Below are positions 10,168 to 17,938 of a DNA stretch of 64,000 nt, in pieces. This DNA is from Mucilaginibacter dorajii (GTDB lineage: Bacteria > Bacteroidota > Bacteroidia > Sphingobacteriales > Sphingobacteriaceae), in contig NZ_JANTYS010000016.1 of assembly GCF_024808255.1 (NCBI RefSeq), positions 62,001-126,000 of the forward strand, given 5' to 3'. The position numbers and the translations under genes are program-made. Numbering within the stretch: position 1 is the stretch's first letter; every line of letters begins with the position of its first letter. The notes under the pieces are model-generated. The model was not told the origin of the DNA and searched no databases. It was given only the letters and a program-made list of their open reading frames with translations.

Positions 10168-10611
10168 TTAATTGGTTTTTTGTAATACGTACACGTAACT
10201 GTTGTTAGGGCAACCCGGACTAAACGTTATAGTTAGTTGCCGTTTACCATTCACAATGGGGTAAGTAAACGGAGTTGCAACGGGTGTGCCGCCGGTGGCC
10301 GTAAACGTTATTTTAAACGGATATTTAGGATCATCCAATGAATATTGGCCATCGGCATCAACCAAAAAAGGCAGTTTGTTTTCCAGGTTGTAAGCGCCTG
10401 CCTTAAAATTTACCCTAAACTTTGTAAAATCGATAATACTGGTTAAATCGGTACCGTTACGGGTAGCGCGGATCACCTGCCAGCTGCCGGTAATATCTTT
10501 TACAGGTTCGGCTACCGATAAAGGCTTTTCGGTTTTGCATGATGCCATCAGTATGGTTGCCACAGCTATCAGCAAAAGGTTTATTTGATAAAATATGTTA
10601 TTCTTTTTCAT
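10168..10611 (-). CDS. DUF5004-like small lipoprotein
   Basis: A 147-residue lipoprotein with the signal LLIAVATILMASCKTEK (lipobox MASC). The body begins VKDITGSWQVIRATRNGTDLT, a lipocalin-like opening typical of DUF5004 and related Bacteroidota lipoproteins, then alternates beta-strand segments (FKITFTATGG, RQLTITFSPGC). It lies 19 nt after SusD and 36 nt before the DUF4961-like gene, so the three are probably co-transcribed. No enzyme motif is seen; a surface glycan-binding role is inferred from location. Confidence 0.65.
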   Translation of the reverse strand: MKKNNIFYQINLLLIAVATILMASCKTEKPLSVAEPVKDITGSWQVIRATRNGTDLTSIIDFTKFRVNFKAGAYNLENKLPFLVDADGQYSLDDPKYPFKITFTATGGTPVATPFTYPIVNGKRQLTITFSPGCPNNSYVYVLQKTN

Positions 10612-10630
10612 CTGTTATATCTTATAATGA

Positions 10631-12382
10631 TCAATAACCGGGGTTTTGTAACATCGTTGCCGATTTTGCCACCTCGGTTTGCGGGAAAGGCCACAGGTAC
10701 ATTGCCGTACGGAAATTGCGTTTTCGTACCGGGAATGTTTTGTAGCTAACAGTACTGTTATTCCTATCTACCTCCATACCGTAGGTTTGTACATTTTCGG
10801 TTTGGTCGGCAATTTTCCAGCGCCTTACATCCCAAAAACGATGTTCTTCAAAGGCAAGCTCAATGCGGCGCTCATGCTGAATAACGGTACGCATATCGGC
10901 CTGGCTTAGCCCGGTTGGCAATTGGTATGGGTTTAAACCCGCCCTTTGACGAATGGCTTCAACCGCCTGGTAAACCAGCGTGGTAGGACCGTCATATTCA
11001 TTAGATGCTTCGGCGTAGTTTAGCAGGATCTCGGCGTAGCGCATCAACGGCCAGCATCTTTTTGTGGGATGGGTAAAATCCTGCGATACCGCATCCGGAT
11101 CCAGCATTTTATTGGTGTAGTAACCTGTACGGGTACCTACGTTCACCGCATCCGGTCCGGTGGAGCGGCCCATATACGTGCCGATAAAAATATCTATAGG
11201 TGTTTTGCCCGATGCCAGCCTTACCTGCAATGGGGTTTGATCATGAATTATAGTATAATCCAAACGCGGATCGCGGCCAAAGTAGGGATTTTGCGGATCG
11301 TAGGTTGATGTTGGATCGGTGATCAGTTTACCGTCGGCCATCGGGAAAGCATCAACAAGCCCCTGTAATGGCAATGCGCCATTTTTTCCGGTACGTGATG
11401 GCGGTTGCCATAAGCTTTCAAAATCGGCATTTGAGCCGCGCATCAGCTGAAAAATATATTCCTTATTAACCGGCAACGTAAACAGGTGCTGAAAACCGTA
11501 GCCCGGCGCGGTTGTATTATCAATATTCAATTGATAGGCGCCGGTACTGATCACAGCAAGCGCGGCTTCTTTAGCCAATCTCCAACGCTCTTTATCATAG
11601 CTTGCATAACCAACCAATTCTTTGGTAGCACCATCCCCTATTGATTGCCCGTTAAACAACGGACTTGCCGCATACAGTAACACCCTTGATTTAAGCGCCA
11701 GGCAGGCCCCTTTTGAAGCCCGGCCATAGGCAAGTCCGCTTTGTACCAGCGGCAGGTCATTGGCCGCGGTATCACAATCGGCAAGGATGTAGTTTACCGT
11801 TTCGGCGTAGGTGTTTCTTTTGGCAGGAATAGCATCGGTATAGTTATAAATACTATCCTTTACGATGTGTACACCGCCATAATGTTTCAATAAAATAGCG
11901 TAATACCATGCCCTTAAAAAGTGGGCCTCGGCACGCATTTGTGTTTTAGCAAAAGCATTAATGGGCGATTTAGGCAAATTGGCCAGTAATTGATTTACCG
12001 CCCGGATGTTGATATAGCTATTTTTGTAAGCATCGTCGGTAATAACCGCTGCGTTTACCGTGCCCGATTCAAAAGCCAGCGCTGTTGAACCTGCCGATGT
12101 ATAAACCTCGGCCTCGTCGGATGCGGCATCGAGCCCACCGTTTGTTGTTGGCGATAAAATAGGACCGTACAAAAACCTGCCGGGGTTAAAGCTAAAGCCA
12201 ACACCACTATAAATGTTTGATAAAAATGCCACCGTATTGGCACTATCGGCAAACACCGTAGGTTTGGTTAAGTTTGAAGTGACTGTCTGGCCCAAAAAGC
12301 CATCCTTTTTACATGAAGCCATGTAAAAGAGCGAAAGCCCCATCAGCGGATAAAAAAGAAACCTGAAGTAAATTTTTTTCAT
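10631..12382 (-). CDS. SusD/RagB-family outer membrane lipoprotein (first gene of the PUL operon)
   Basis: 583 residues. The signal is LMGLSLFYMASCKKDGF with lipobox MASC. SusD features are AHFLRAWYYAILLKHYGGVHIV, CLALKSRVLLYAASPLFN, and the C-terminal segment IRQRAG... QHERRIELAFEEHRFWDVRRWK, ending in MLQNPGY. Unusually, it has no SusC immediately upstream; it leads the operon, followed by two small lipoproteins and only then SusC. It may pair with the orphan SusC at 1022-4144. Two motif copies lie upstream at 12443 and 12554. Confidence 0.92.
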   Translation of the reverse strand: MKKIYFRFLFYPLMGLSLFYMASCKKDGFLGQTVTSNLTKPTVFADSANTVAFLSNIYSGVGFSFNPGRFLYGPILSPTTNGGLDAASDEAEVYTSAGSTALAFESGTVNAAVITDDAYKNSYINIRAVNQLLANLPKSPINAFAKTQMRAEAHFLRAWYYAILLKHYGGVHIVKDSIYNYTDAIPAKRNTYAETVNYILADCDTAANDLPLVQSGLAYGRASKGACLALKSRVLLYAASPLFNGQSIGDGATKELVGYASYDKERWRLAKEAALAVISTGAYQLNIDNTTAPGYGFQHLFTLPVNKEYIFQLMRGSNADFESLWQPPSRTGKNGALPLQGLVDAFPMADGKLITDPTSTYDPQNPYFGRDPRLDYTIIHDQTPLQVRLASGKTPIDIFIGTYMGRSTGPDAVNVGTRTGYYTNKMLDPDAVSQDFTHPTKRCWPLMRYAEILLNYAEASNEYDGPTTLVYQAVEAIRQRAGLNPYQLPTGLSQADMRTVIQHERRIELAFEEHRFWDVRRWKIADQTENVQTYGMEVDRNNSTVSYKTFPVRKRNFRTAMYLWPFPQTEVAKSATMLQNPGY

Positions 12383-12442
12383 ATTATAGGTTTATTTACA
12401 ATAGCACATTTTACACATAACCCGATTTTTTCAATTATAGAA

Positions 12443-12462
12443 AAATCGATTTAGCACATTTA
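12443..12462 (-). promoter_or_regulatory. PUL motif copy upstream of the first SusD
   Basis: The coding strand reads ATGTGCTAAATCGATTT, starting 61 nt upstream of the SusD ATG. A weaker half-copy (TCTGCTAAAGATT) lies next to it at about 12466-12480. Confidence 0.5.
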
Positions 12463-12553
12463 CATAATCTTTAGCAGATTGTGTTCAAAAAAGTAAGTAT
12501 ATGAATAACTGGTTTATAACAGATGTTTAATCTGACTGCTAATTTAAATCATA

Positions 12554-12572
12554 AAAACGATTTAGCAAATTT
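12554..12572 (-). promoter_or_regulatory. Second PUL motif copy upstream of the first SusD
   Basis: The coding strand reads ATTTGCTAAATCGTTTT, about 172 nt upstream of the SusD start. It has the same orientation as the other copies. Confidence 0.45.
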
Positions 12573-12641
12573 TTTTCACACTTTTTTTAAATTTATTTTC
12601 TTTGCATCAAATGCCTTTAAAAATTAAAAAAGTGTTTAAAA

Positions 12642-12667
12642 ACCGGGCTTAACATTATAAGCCCGGT
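12642..12667 (-). terminator. Rho-independent terminator (minus strand)
   Basis: A perfect GC-rich 10-bp stem (ACCGGGCTTA and its complement) with a 6-nt loop. On the minus strand the stem is followed by TTTTT. It would end transcripts coming from the esterase at 13104-13931 and isolate the PUL promoter region. Confidence 0.65.
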
Positions 12668-13103
12668 AAATTTATTTGGGTTACACTAACCCCTGTTAAA
12701 TAGCTCAAAACACAATAGTTATTGAGGCGGATAGTGTTGGTTTAAACAGACGTATACTCCATCATGTCCTTGCGAAGCAGGATTAACCTGGAAAAAATAG
12801 CAATGACGTCTTTAAAACGTCTGTCATCCTGAACGCAGTGAAGGATCTATTCTACGCCATGCCTATTCGCCCTGTAAAGTTCGCTAATAGATGCTTCGTG
12901 CCTCAGCATGAGAGGGTGGAGAGGATAGTTTGTTACGTCATTTCCACCTTCACGGTCCACAGGATTTTAAAACCCGTAATGACATATATATCTTCATACT
13001 GCTATTCGCACCTCCTAACTTGCAACACCTTTTCCCGCTAATCCTTCATTATTCGACATTGGACATTCGGTGTTCGATATTAGATCCTCGTAAGTCCTCT
13101 CCC
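12668..13103. other. Gene-free interval with dispersed repeat fragments
   Basis: No convincing gene. It contains fragments of the 'catcctgaacgcagtgaagg' type (from about 12825), the 'gtcatttccaccttcacggtcc' type (from about 12938), and a tract with repeated ttcgacatt/ttcgatatt units at 13051-13085. All look like intergenic repeat sequences of Bacteroidota. Open frames here read through repeats and have no protein-like composition. Confidence 0.55.
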
Positions 13104-13931
13104 CTATTTTTGCTTATTAAAAAATCGGCTAAAAAACAGCATCTGGTAATTGATGGAGTTGCCCCAATACTCCCAGTTATGGGTGCCTGGTCGTACTGTA
13201 AAATCGTGCGGAATTTTGCGCATCAGCAACTCATCATGCAAAGCGGAATTCACCTTGAAAGTAAAGTCATCATACCCGCAATCAAAAGTAATGGCTAATG
13301 AGTTTGGCTTAATGAGGTAGACCATGTTGATCACCGTGTTTTTTTCCCAGGTATCGGGGTGCTCGCTGTATTTACCCAGCATTTGCTCAATACCAAAACT
13401 ATCAGCAAATGGCCTGATATCAACTACACCACTCATGCTGCCTGCCGCGCCAAATTTGTCCTGGTGTTTAAAGGCAAGGTACATAGCACCATGGCCGCCC
13501 ATACTTAAGCCGGTAATGGCACGGCCACTTTTATCATTGATGGTAGCGTAATGCTTATCTATATAATTAACCAATTCGGTACCTACGTAGGTCTCAAATT
13601 GCCATTCCTTATTCGCGGGGCTATCAAAATACCAGCCGGCAAAAGCACCATCGGGGCATACAATAATTACCTGGTATTGATCGGCAAGGCCGGCAATGGC
13701 CGGTACTTTGGTAATCCAATCACTGTAGTTACCGCTAAAACCATGCAGCAGGTATAGCACCGGAAACTTTTTGTTGGTATTGTAACCTGCCGGTTTAATC
13801 ACCACGGCTTTAATATCCTTGTGCATAGCATCGCTATGGGTTAAGGCGGTATCAACGGTGGCAGCATTTGCTTTTATAAAGGTTATAAAGCAGGTTATTA
13901 ACAGTAGAAGTGTTTTTTTATAAGTATTCAT
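13104..13931 (-). CDS. Secreted esterase, alpha/beta-hydrolase (PF00756-like)
   Basis: 275 residues with a signal peptide (LLLLITCFITFIKANA). It fits the esterase-D/feruloyl-esterase type alpha/beta-hydrolases. YLLHGFSGNYSDW is the oxyanion-hole region (about 60-72), AITGLSMGGHGAMYLA holds the nucleophile Ser in GLSMGG (about 145), and a His follows near GTHNWEYW at the C-terminus (about 255). Such CE1-like enzymes remove acyl groups from plant polysaccharides. It lies 20 nt downstream of the GDSL hydrolase gene at 13952-15337, so both are probably one transcript. Substrate is not determined; the pairing suggests deacylation of the PUL glycan. Confidence 0.85.
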   Translation of the reverse strand: MNTYKKTLLLLITCFITFIKANAATVDTALTHSDAMHKDIKAVVIKPAGYNTNKKFPVLYLLHGFSGNYSDWITKVPAIAGLADQYQVIIVCPDGAFAGWYFDSPANKEWQFETYVGTELVNYIDKHYATINDKSGRAITGLSMGGHGAMYLAFKHQDKFGAAGSMSGVVDIRPFADSFGIEQMLGKYSEHPDTWEKNTVINMVYLIKPNSLAITFDCGYDDFTFKVNSALHDELLMRKIPHDFTVRPGTHNWEYWGNSINYQMLFFSRFFNKQK

Positions 13932-13951
13932 ATCAAATAGGTTCGGGTATT

Positions 13952-15337
13952 TTATTTTATGGCAACAATTGTTATGCGGTGGTTTTGTGGTTTGTTAATG
14001 GCATAAATTTGATTGGTAAGCACGTCCATCTCCATTTGCCATGCATCGCGCAGGCTCTTATAACGGGCACGGCTGTAGTTGTCCTTATTGCCGTTCACAA
14101 AAATATCCTTCACCGCGTATTTTTTCACCGTATCCATGGCGGCATTGCTATCGTTATACAACAAGCCTTTGCCTCTTAAAAAATCATACTGCATCCACTT
14201 GTACATCCTGGTACGGCGCTCAATATCCCAACGCTCTTCGTTTAGTTCCCTGATCTGGATAGCCTGCTGGTATTGAGGTGTACTGGTGATCTCGGCCAGG
14301 TTTAATCCATTTGAAAGCTGATCTGCCGATGTAGCGGCAATCTGTTCACCATCAATTTTCACTACATAATTGCCTGCTTTTAACCCTTTAACTGTTAACA
14401 GCTCCTGGTTAAATTCTTTGGTGAAGGGCACCACTTTCAGCGCTTCGGCCTGTTTTTTACGATTGCCCCAGGCACGAGGAATAGTATCAATAGGATAAGG
14501 CAATGAATTGGCCAGGTAATTAAACCCTACTGAATCGGCATCGGCAGCAACATTACTAACACGACAGTTAACCGCCTTTAAAACTTTTTTGTTTTGAGCG
14601 TTGATGGCAAAATCGGCAACCGACTGATTATCCAGTCCCTGCGCTTTTAAAAACAGGTAAGCCATCACCAGGTGACCGTCATTATCCGGATGAATACGAT
14701 CATTAGGTGTTAAGCTGAAGGTTGAATCTTTAGCCTGTTCGCGCTGGTTAATGGCCGTCATCGGGTGAAAAAAATCAACATAACCATAACCATTGTTCTT
14801 AGCGGCAGCTTCCTGGAAATCAATGATTTTTGAAAATGCCTGAACCTTACCGGGGTAAAGATTTTGTTTGTTAAACTTTGATGCAAAATCATAGGGCGAA
14901 CCCAGGATAAAGATCTTTTTAATATCTGCCCGTTGTTTTAACTTATCCTCAAGCATGCCATAGTATTTATAGCTGCCCTCAATCCTTTTATCCATAAAAT
15001 CCTGCGCATCTTTACGATACCATTCAAAGTAACCACTATCATTCATACCCCAGGTAAGGGTTAAAATATTGGGCTTTTTGCTAAACACATCATCATCAAA
15101 CCTATCGTAGATCTGGTTAATGGCATCGCCGCCAATACCCACGTTGAAACAGGTAATACGTGCGTTTGGGAAATGCGTCATGTAGTACAGCCAGATGTAC
15201 GAGTGGTAATGCCCGCCATCGGTAATACTGTTACCTACAAATGCCACCCTGTCGCCAGCCTTAAACGGCGCTATTTTTTGAGCGTTTGCTAACAAACTCA
15301 TGCCCAGGCCGATTAGTAATAAAAAAACTTTCTTCAT
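13952..15337 (-). CDS. Secreted SGNH/GDSL hydrolase (copy 1)
   Basis: 461 residues with a signal peptide (LLIGLGMSLLANAQ). Block I has the nucleophile Ser in VAFVGNSITDGG (about 40), block II is the Gly in NVGIGGDAINQI, block III the Asn in TWGMNDSGYF, and block V the Asp/His in NDRIHPDNDGHLVMAYLFL (about 220). The usual GDS is here GNS, as in many Bacteroidota carbohydrate esterases. The C-terminal 200 residues form a helical and beta extension shared with the paralogue at 20506-21903. It is likely a periplasmic or surface acetylesterase acting on a plant glycan, and is followed by the alpha/beta esterase. Confidence 0.87.
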   Translation of the reverse strand: MKKVFLLLIGLGMSLLANAQKIAPFKAGDRVAFVGNSITDGGHYHSYIWLYYMTHFPNARITCFNVGIGGDAINQIYDRFDDDVFSKKPNILTLTWGMNDSGYFEWYRKDAQDFMDKRIEGSYKYYGMLEDKLKQRADIKKIFILGSPYDFASKFNKQNLYPGKVQAFSKIIDFQEAAAKNNGYGYVDFFHPMTAINQREQAKDSTFSLTPNDRIHPDNDGHLVMAYLFLKAQGLDNQSVADFAINAQNKKVLKAVNCRVSNVAADADSVGFNYLANSLPYPIDTIPRAWGNRKKQAEALKVVPFTKEFNQELLTVKGLKAGNYVVKIDGEQIAATSADQLSNGLNLAEITSTPQYQQAIQIRELNEERWDIERRTRMYKWMQYDFLRGKGLLYNDSNAAMDTVKKYAVKDIFVNGNKDNYSRARYKSLRDAWQMEMDVLTNQIYAINKPQNHRITIVAIK

Positions 15338-15515
15338 TGTATATTAAGTTCAAAATTATTCTTGTACTACGCTATGACAAGTCCATCGTGTCATAACTGT
15401 ATTTATTGAATCGTCATTGCTTCATCGTTCCTCCTACCCATGACAAGTCCACCATGTCATTGCGAGTAGTAAAATCCGCGGACTGTGAAGGTGGAAATGA
15501 CAACATCGCCCCCTT

Positions 15516-15695
15516 GTCATTGCGAGGAACGAAGCAATCTCGTCGCCATGCATATTCGCTCTGTATGGCTACGAGATTGCCACGCTGCGCTCGCAATGAC
15601 ATATTTTTATATTTGTCATGGGTAGGAACGAAGCAATCTCATGCTATACAGGGCGGATCTGCATAGTTCGCGATTGCTTCGTTCCTCGCAATGAC
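15516..15695. repeat. Inverted repeat of the 'gtcattgcgaggaacgaagcaatc' family
   Basis: Arms 15516-15539 and 15672-15695 are perfect 24-nt complements. Further related copies (gcgctcgcaatgac, ggtaggaacgaagcaatctc) lie between them. The whole gap 15338-15745 is filled by this material and has no gene. A related copy ends the window's EPS locus at 63744-63769. Confidence 0.75.
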
Positions 15696-15745
15696 ATAGT
15701 TTTATATTGTCATTCCACCATACTCACTACCCTTACATTCTCCCC

Positions 15746-17443
15746 TTACAACCCCACCAGCGAATACGGTACCCTTACCCCCTTTACCTGGTAATAGTTA
15801 GGATCCTGGTTATTATTAAAGCAGGTTTGGGTTGAACAGCTGCCACCATCTGCATTGTAATTTAGGCAATAGGTTAACAAAAGCTCATTATGCCCGTTAT
15901 TAAATTGCGGGTGAATGGCCGGCGTGTAGTACTTTGCCAGGTGTCCGTTATAGGTATCGTTAATGGTAAAAACCAGTTTTGGCGTAGTGAACGGCCCTTT
16001 AGGATTTGTAGCCGTGGAAATATAAATGTTATGGTTCCCCGGATCGCAGAAATAGCCCAGGTCGAGTTGCATCATTACATATATACCGTTCACTTTTGAT
16101 ATAATGGCATTTTGCTGCGTGGTGGCACCCGCGCCTACCGTGATAGCAGCTGTTGAGGCCGATTGTAAACTTGAAGACCAGCCGCTGCCGGTCCAAAACG
16201 TCCAAACGGTTGGGTTATTAACCGCGAAACGCGCCAGGAATACATTTAAAGTATTGAAATAAACACTCTTGCTGCCATATACATAAACACTATCGCCGGC
16301 GGCGTTTTTACACATACCATTTGAAAAAATCACATCCGATTGTCCCGACATGCCGTTTGGTGTTAACCTGGTGGCCGCGCCCCAGTTTAAGCCTGTAGTA
16401 TTCTGGTTAATGGAATACAAAGACTGGTTTACGGGTGTTGAGCCATTTGCCGATTCATAGGTGTATACCAAAACCTTACTGCCCGCCTCGATGCCAATGC
16501 CAGGCCAGCGGTAAGTACTGTTATGATCGCCCGGACTTTCAATAATTTCTAAATTACTAACCGGCGAATTGGTGGTTGTGATATTAGGGGTTAAGGATTG
16601 ATCCCAGCTATGGCTTGCTGGCTGCAGCAGTGCCGAGTTATGGTATTTAAAAAACTGGCAATACAGTTGCCCGTTTGATTGCAGCTGATCGGCCGCGTAA
16701 GCGTCCTCCGTTATCCATAATACTTTGCCGTTATTGGTGCCGTAAGTGAGCGGGATACTTTTACCTTCATCAAAAGCAACGGTACCGTTGGTACGGTGAA
16801 AAAAGTTTACCACATCATCATCGCGGTAAGCTTCGGCGGTAATGCTGTTTAATATCCATTGCTGGCTGGTATTTCCGCTTACAAAAGCCTCCTGAGTTAT
16901 GGCTGTACCATTACTGGTTGATGCCCCTTCGTTGGTTACCGCCAGGCCATTACCCACATTTATAATTTTGTAAACATTAGTGCCTACCGATTGAATGTAC
17001 CACTGCTGGGCATTGTTGGTATTGGCTTTATCCTGCCATAAGCCTATACCAGGCGTAGTAGAGGCCAATGGTACTTCAAGGTATTTACCGCTGGCAACAT
17101 TCATAAGTTTAAATTTGGTAGTGCTGGTGATAGCGCCTGTACCTTGCTGAATAATATACCATTTTTGATTGGGGTTGGTAGCTGTACCGCTGCCCAGGTA
17201 CTGATATTGCTGCGCACCATTGCCGTCGTTGAGCATGCCAATGCCATTGATCTCGATGATCTTACTACTGGATACATTACTGATGTAAAATGTACCATAG
17301 GCGCTTACAGGCGACCCCGCCAATGGAATTTTGGCCCCTACCGGGTTGGTGGCAGGCGCAGCGGGTTTGGTAGATTCATCGCGTTTGCAGGCCTGCAGTA
17401 AAGCGGTGCCTGCAATAAGCAGGGTGAATAATTTTGTTTTCAT
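15746..17443 (-). CDS. Lipoprotein with ricin-type lectin domain and propeller-like C-terminal domain
   Basis: 565 residues. The signal LLIAGTALLQACKRDE has a lipobox (LQAC). Residues about 45-205 contain three QxW repeats (QKWYII, QQWYIQ, QQWILN), the mark of one ricin-B beta-trefoil, so it binds sugars. The remaining 360 residues begin DDDVVNFFHRTNGTVAFDEG and contain repeated beta blades with an aspartate/asparagine-rich character (PGDHNSTYRWPGIGIE, DLGYFCDPGNHNIYISTATNP); this resembles DUF4185/DUF5005-type propellers, many of which are unassigned glycosidase-like proteins. No catalytic residues can be assigned with confidence. Motif copies at 17495 and 17774 suggest co-regulation with the PUL. 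Confidence 0.7.
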   Translation of the reverse strand: MKTKLFTLLIAGTALLQACKRDESTKPAAPATNPVGAKIPLAGSPVSAYGTFYISNVSSSKIIEINGIGMLNDGNGAQQYQYLGSGTATNPNQKWYIIQQGTGAITSTTKFKLMNVASGKYLEVPLASTTPGIGLWQDKANTNNAQQWYIQSVGTNVYKIINVGNGLAVTNEGASTSNGTAITQEAFVSGNTSQQWILNSITAEAYRDDDVVNFFHRTNGTVAFDEGKSIPLTYGTNNGKVLWITEDAYAADQLQSNGQLYCQFFKYHNSALLQPASHSWDQSLTPNITTTNSPVSNLEIIESPGDHNSTYRWPGIGIEAGSKVLVYTYESANGSTPVNQSLYSINQNTTGLNWGAATRLTPNGMSGQSDVIFSNGMCKNAAGDSVYVYGSKSVYFNTLNVFLARFAVNNPTVWTFWTGSGWSSSLQSASTAAITVGAGATTQQNAIISKVNGIYVMMQLDLGYFCDPGNHNIYISTATNPKGPFTTPKLVFTINDTYNGHLAKYYTPAIHPQFNNGHNELLLTYCLNYNADGGSCSTQTCFNNNQDPNYYQVKGVRVPYSLVGL

Positions 17444-17494
17444 AATTTGGTTTGATAAATGGTTGATAGATATAGTATTTATTATTGGTTTACA

Positions 17495-17513
17495 TAAATC
17501 GTTTTAGCAAATC
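17495..17513 (-). promoter_or_regulatory. PUL motif copy upstream of the lectin/propeller gene
   Basis: The coding strand reads ATTTGCTAAAACGATTTA, 52 nt upstream of the start at 17443. Confidence 0.5.
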
Positions 17514-17773
17514 AGCACAAATTCACATCATCCATTACATCATTTTCAATATATATTCCCTGTTTTTTGGTACTTACAACCAATGGTAAGCACCGGCGTG
17601 GCTTATTATTATCCCCGTAATTAACGCAACAATTTTATAGCCACCTTATCATTTCATTTTAGGCGATACCCGCTCCGGTACAAGCATAAAAGAGCCCGTT
17701 TAACACGGATTGCTTTTTGATATTTTAAGAAATGGCTATTTATAACTGGTAATTACCGTCCAAATTATTTAAT

Positions 17774-17792
17774 AAAATCGATTTAGCAAAAT
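17774..17792 (-). promoter_or_regulatory. Distal PUL motif copy
   Basis: The coding strand reads TTTTGCTAAATCGATTTT. It lies about 330 nt upstream of the lectin gene in the otherwise gene-free interval 17444-17938, where nothing else is recognised apart from repeat-like sequence near 17900. Confidence 0.45.
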
Positions 17793-17938
17793 ATTTATTT
17801 AATTATTTTTTCATGATGATTCCTGTGGCACAAAAAGAGCCATCGTACGGGAACCTATCTGTGGAAATGACGCAAAATGACAAACGTTTTTACAAAACAT
17901 CATAGGCAGGCACAACGCAATGACATAGATTTATATAG

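Noticed and set aside
12930..13298. 122-residue plus-strand frame
   Set aside because: It overlaps the end of the esterase gene and repeat-type intergenic sequence; no protein character.
15406..15666. 86-residue frame with many Arg/Ser codons
   Set aside because: It lies wholly in the dispersed inverted repeats, which translate to RNDKGAM/ARNDI-type strings typical of such repeats.
15516..15695. CRISPR array
   Set aside because: The repeats are few, inverted, uneven in spacing and of dispersed palindrome type, not direct repeats with spacers.
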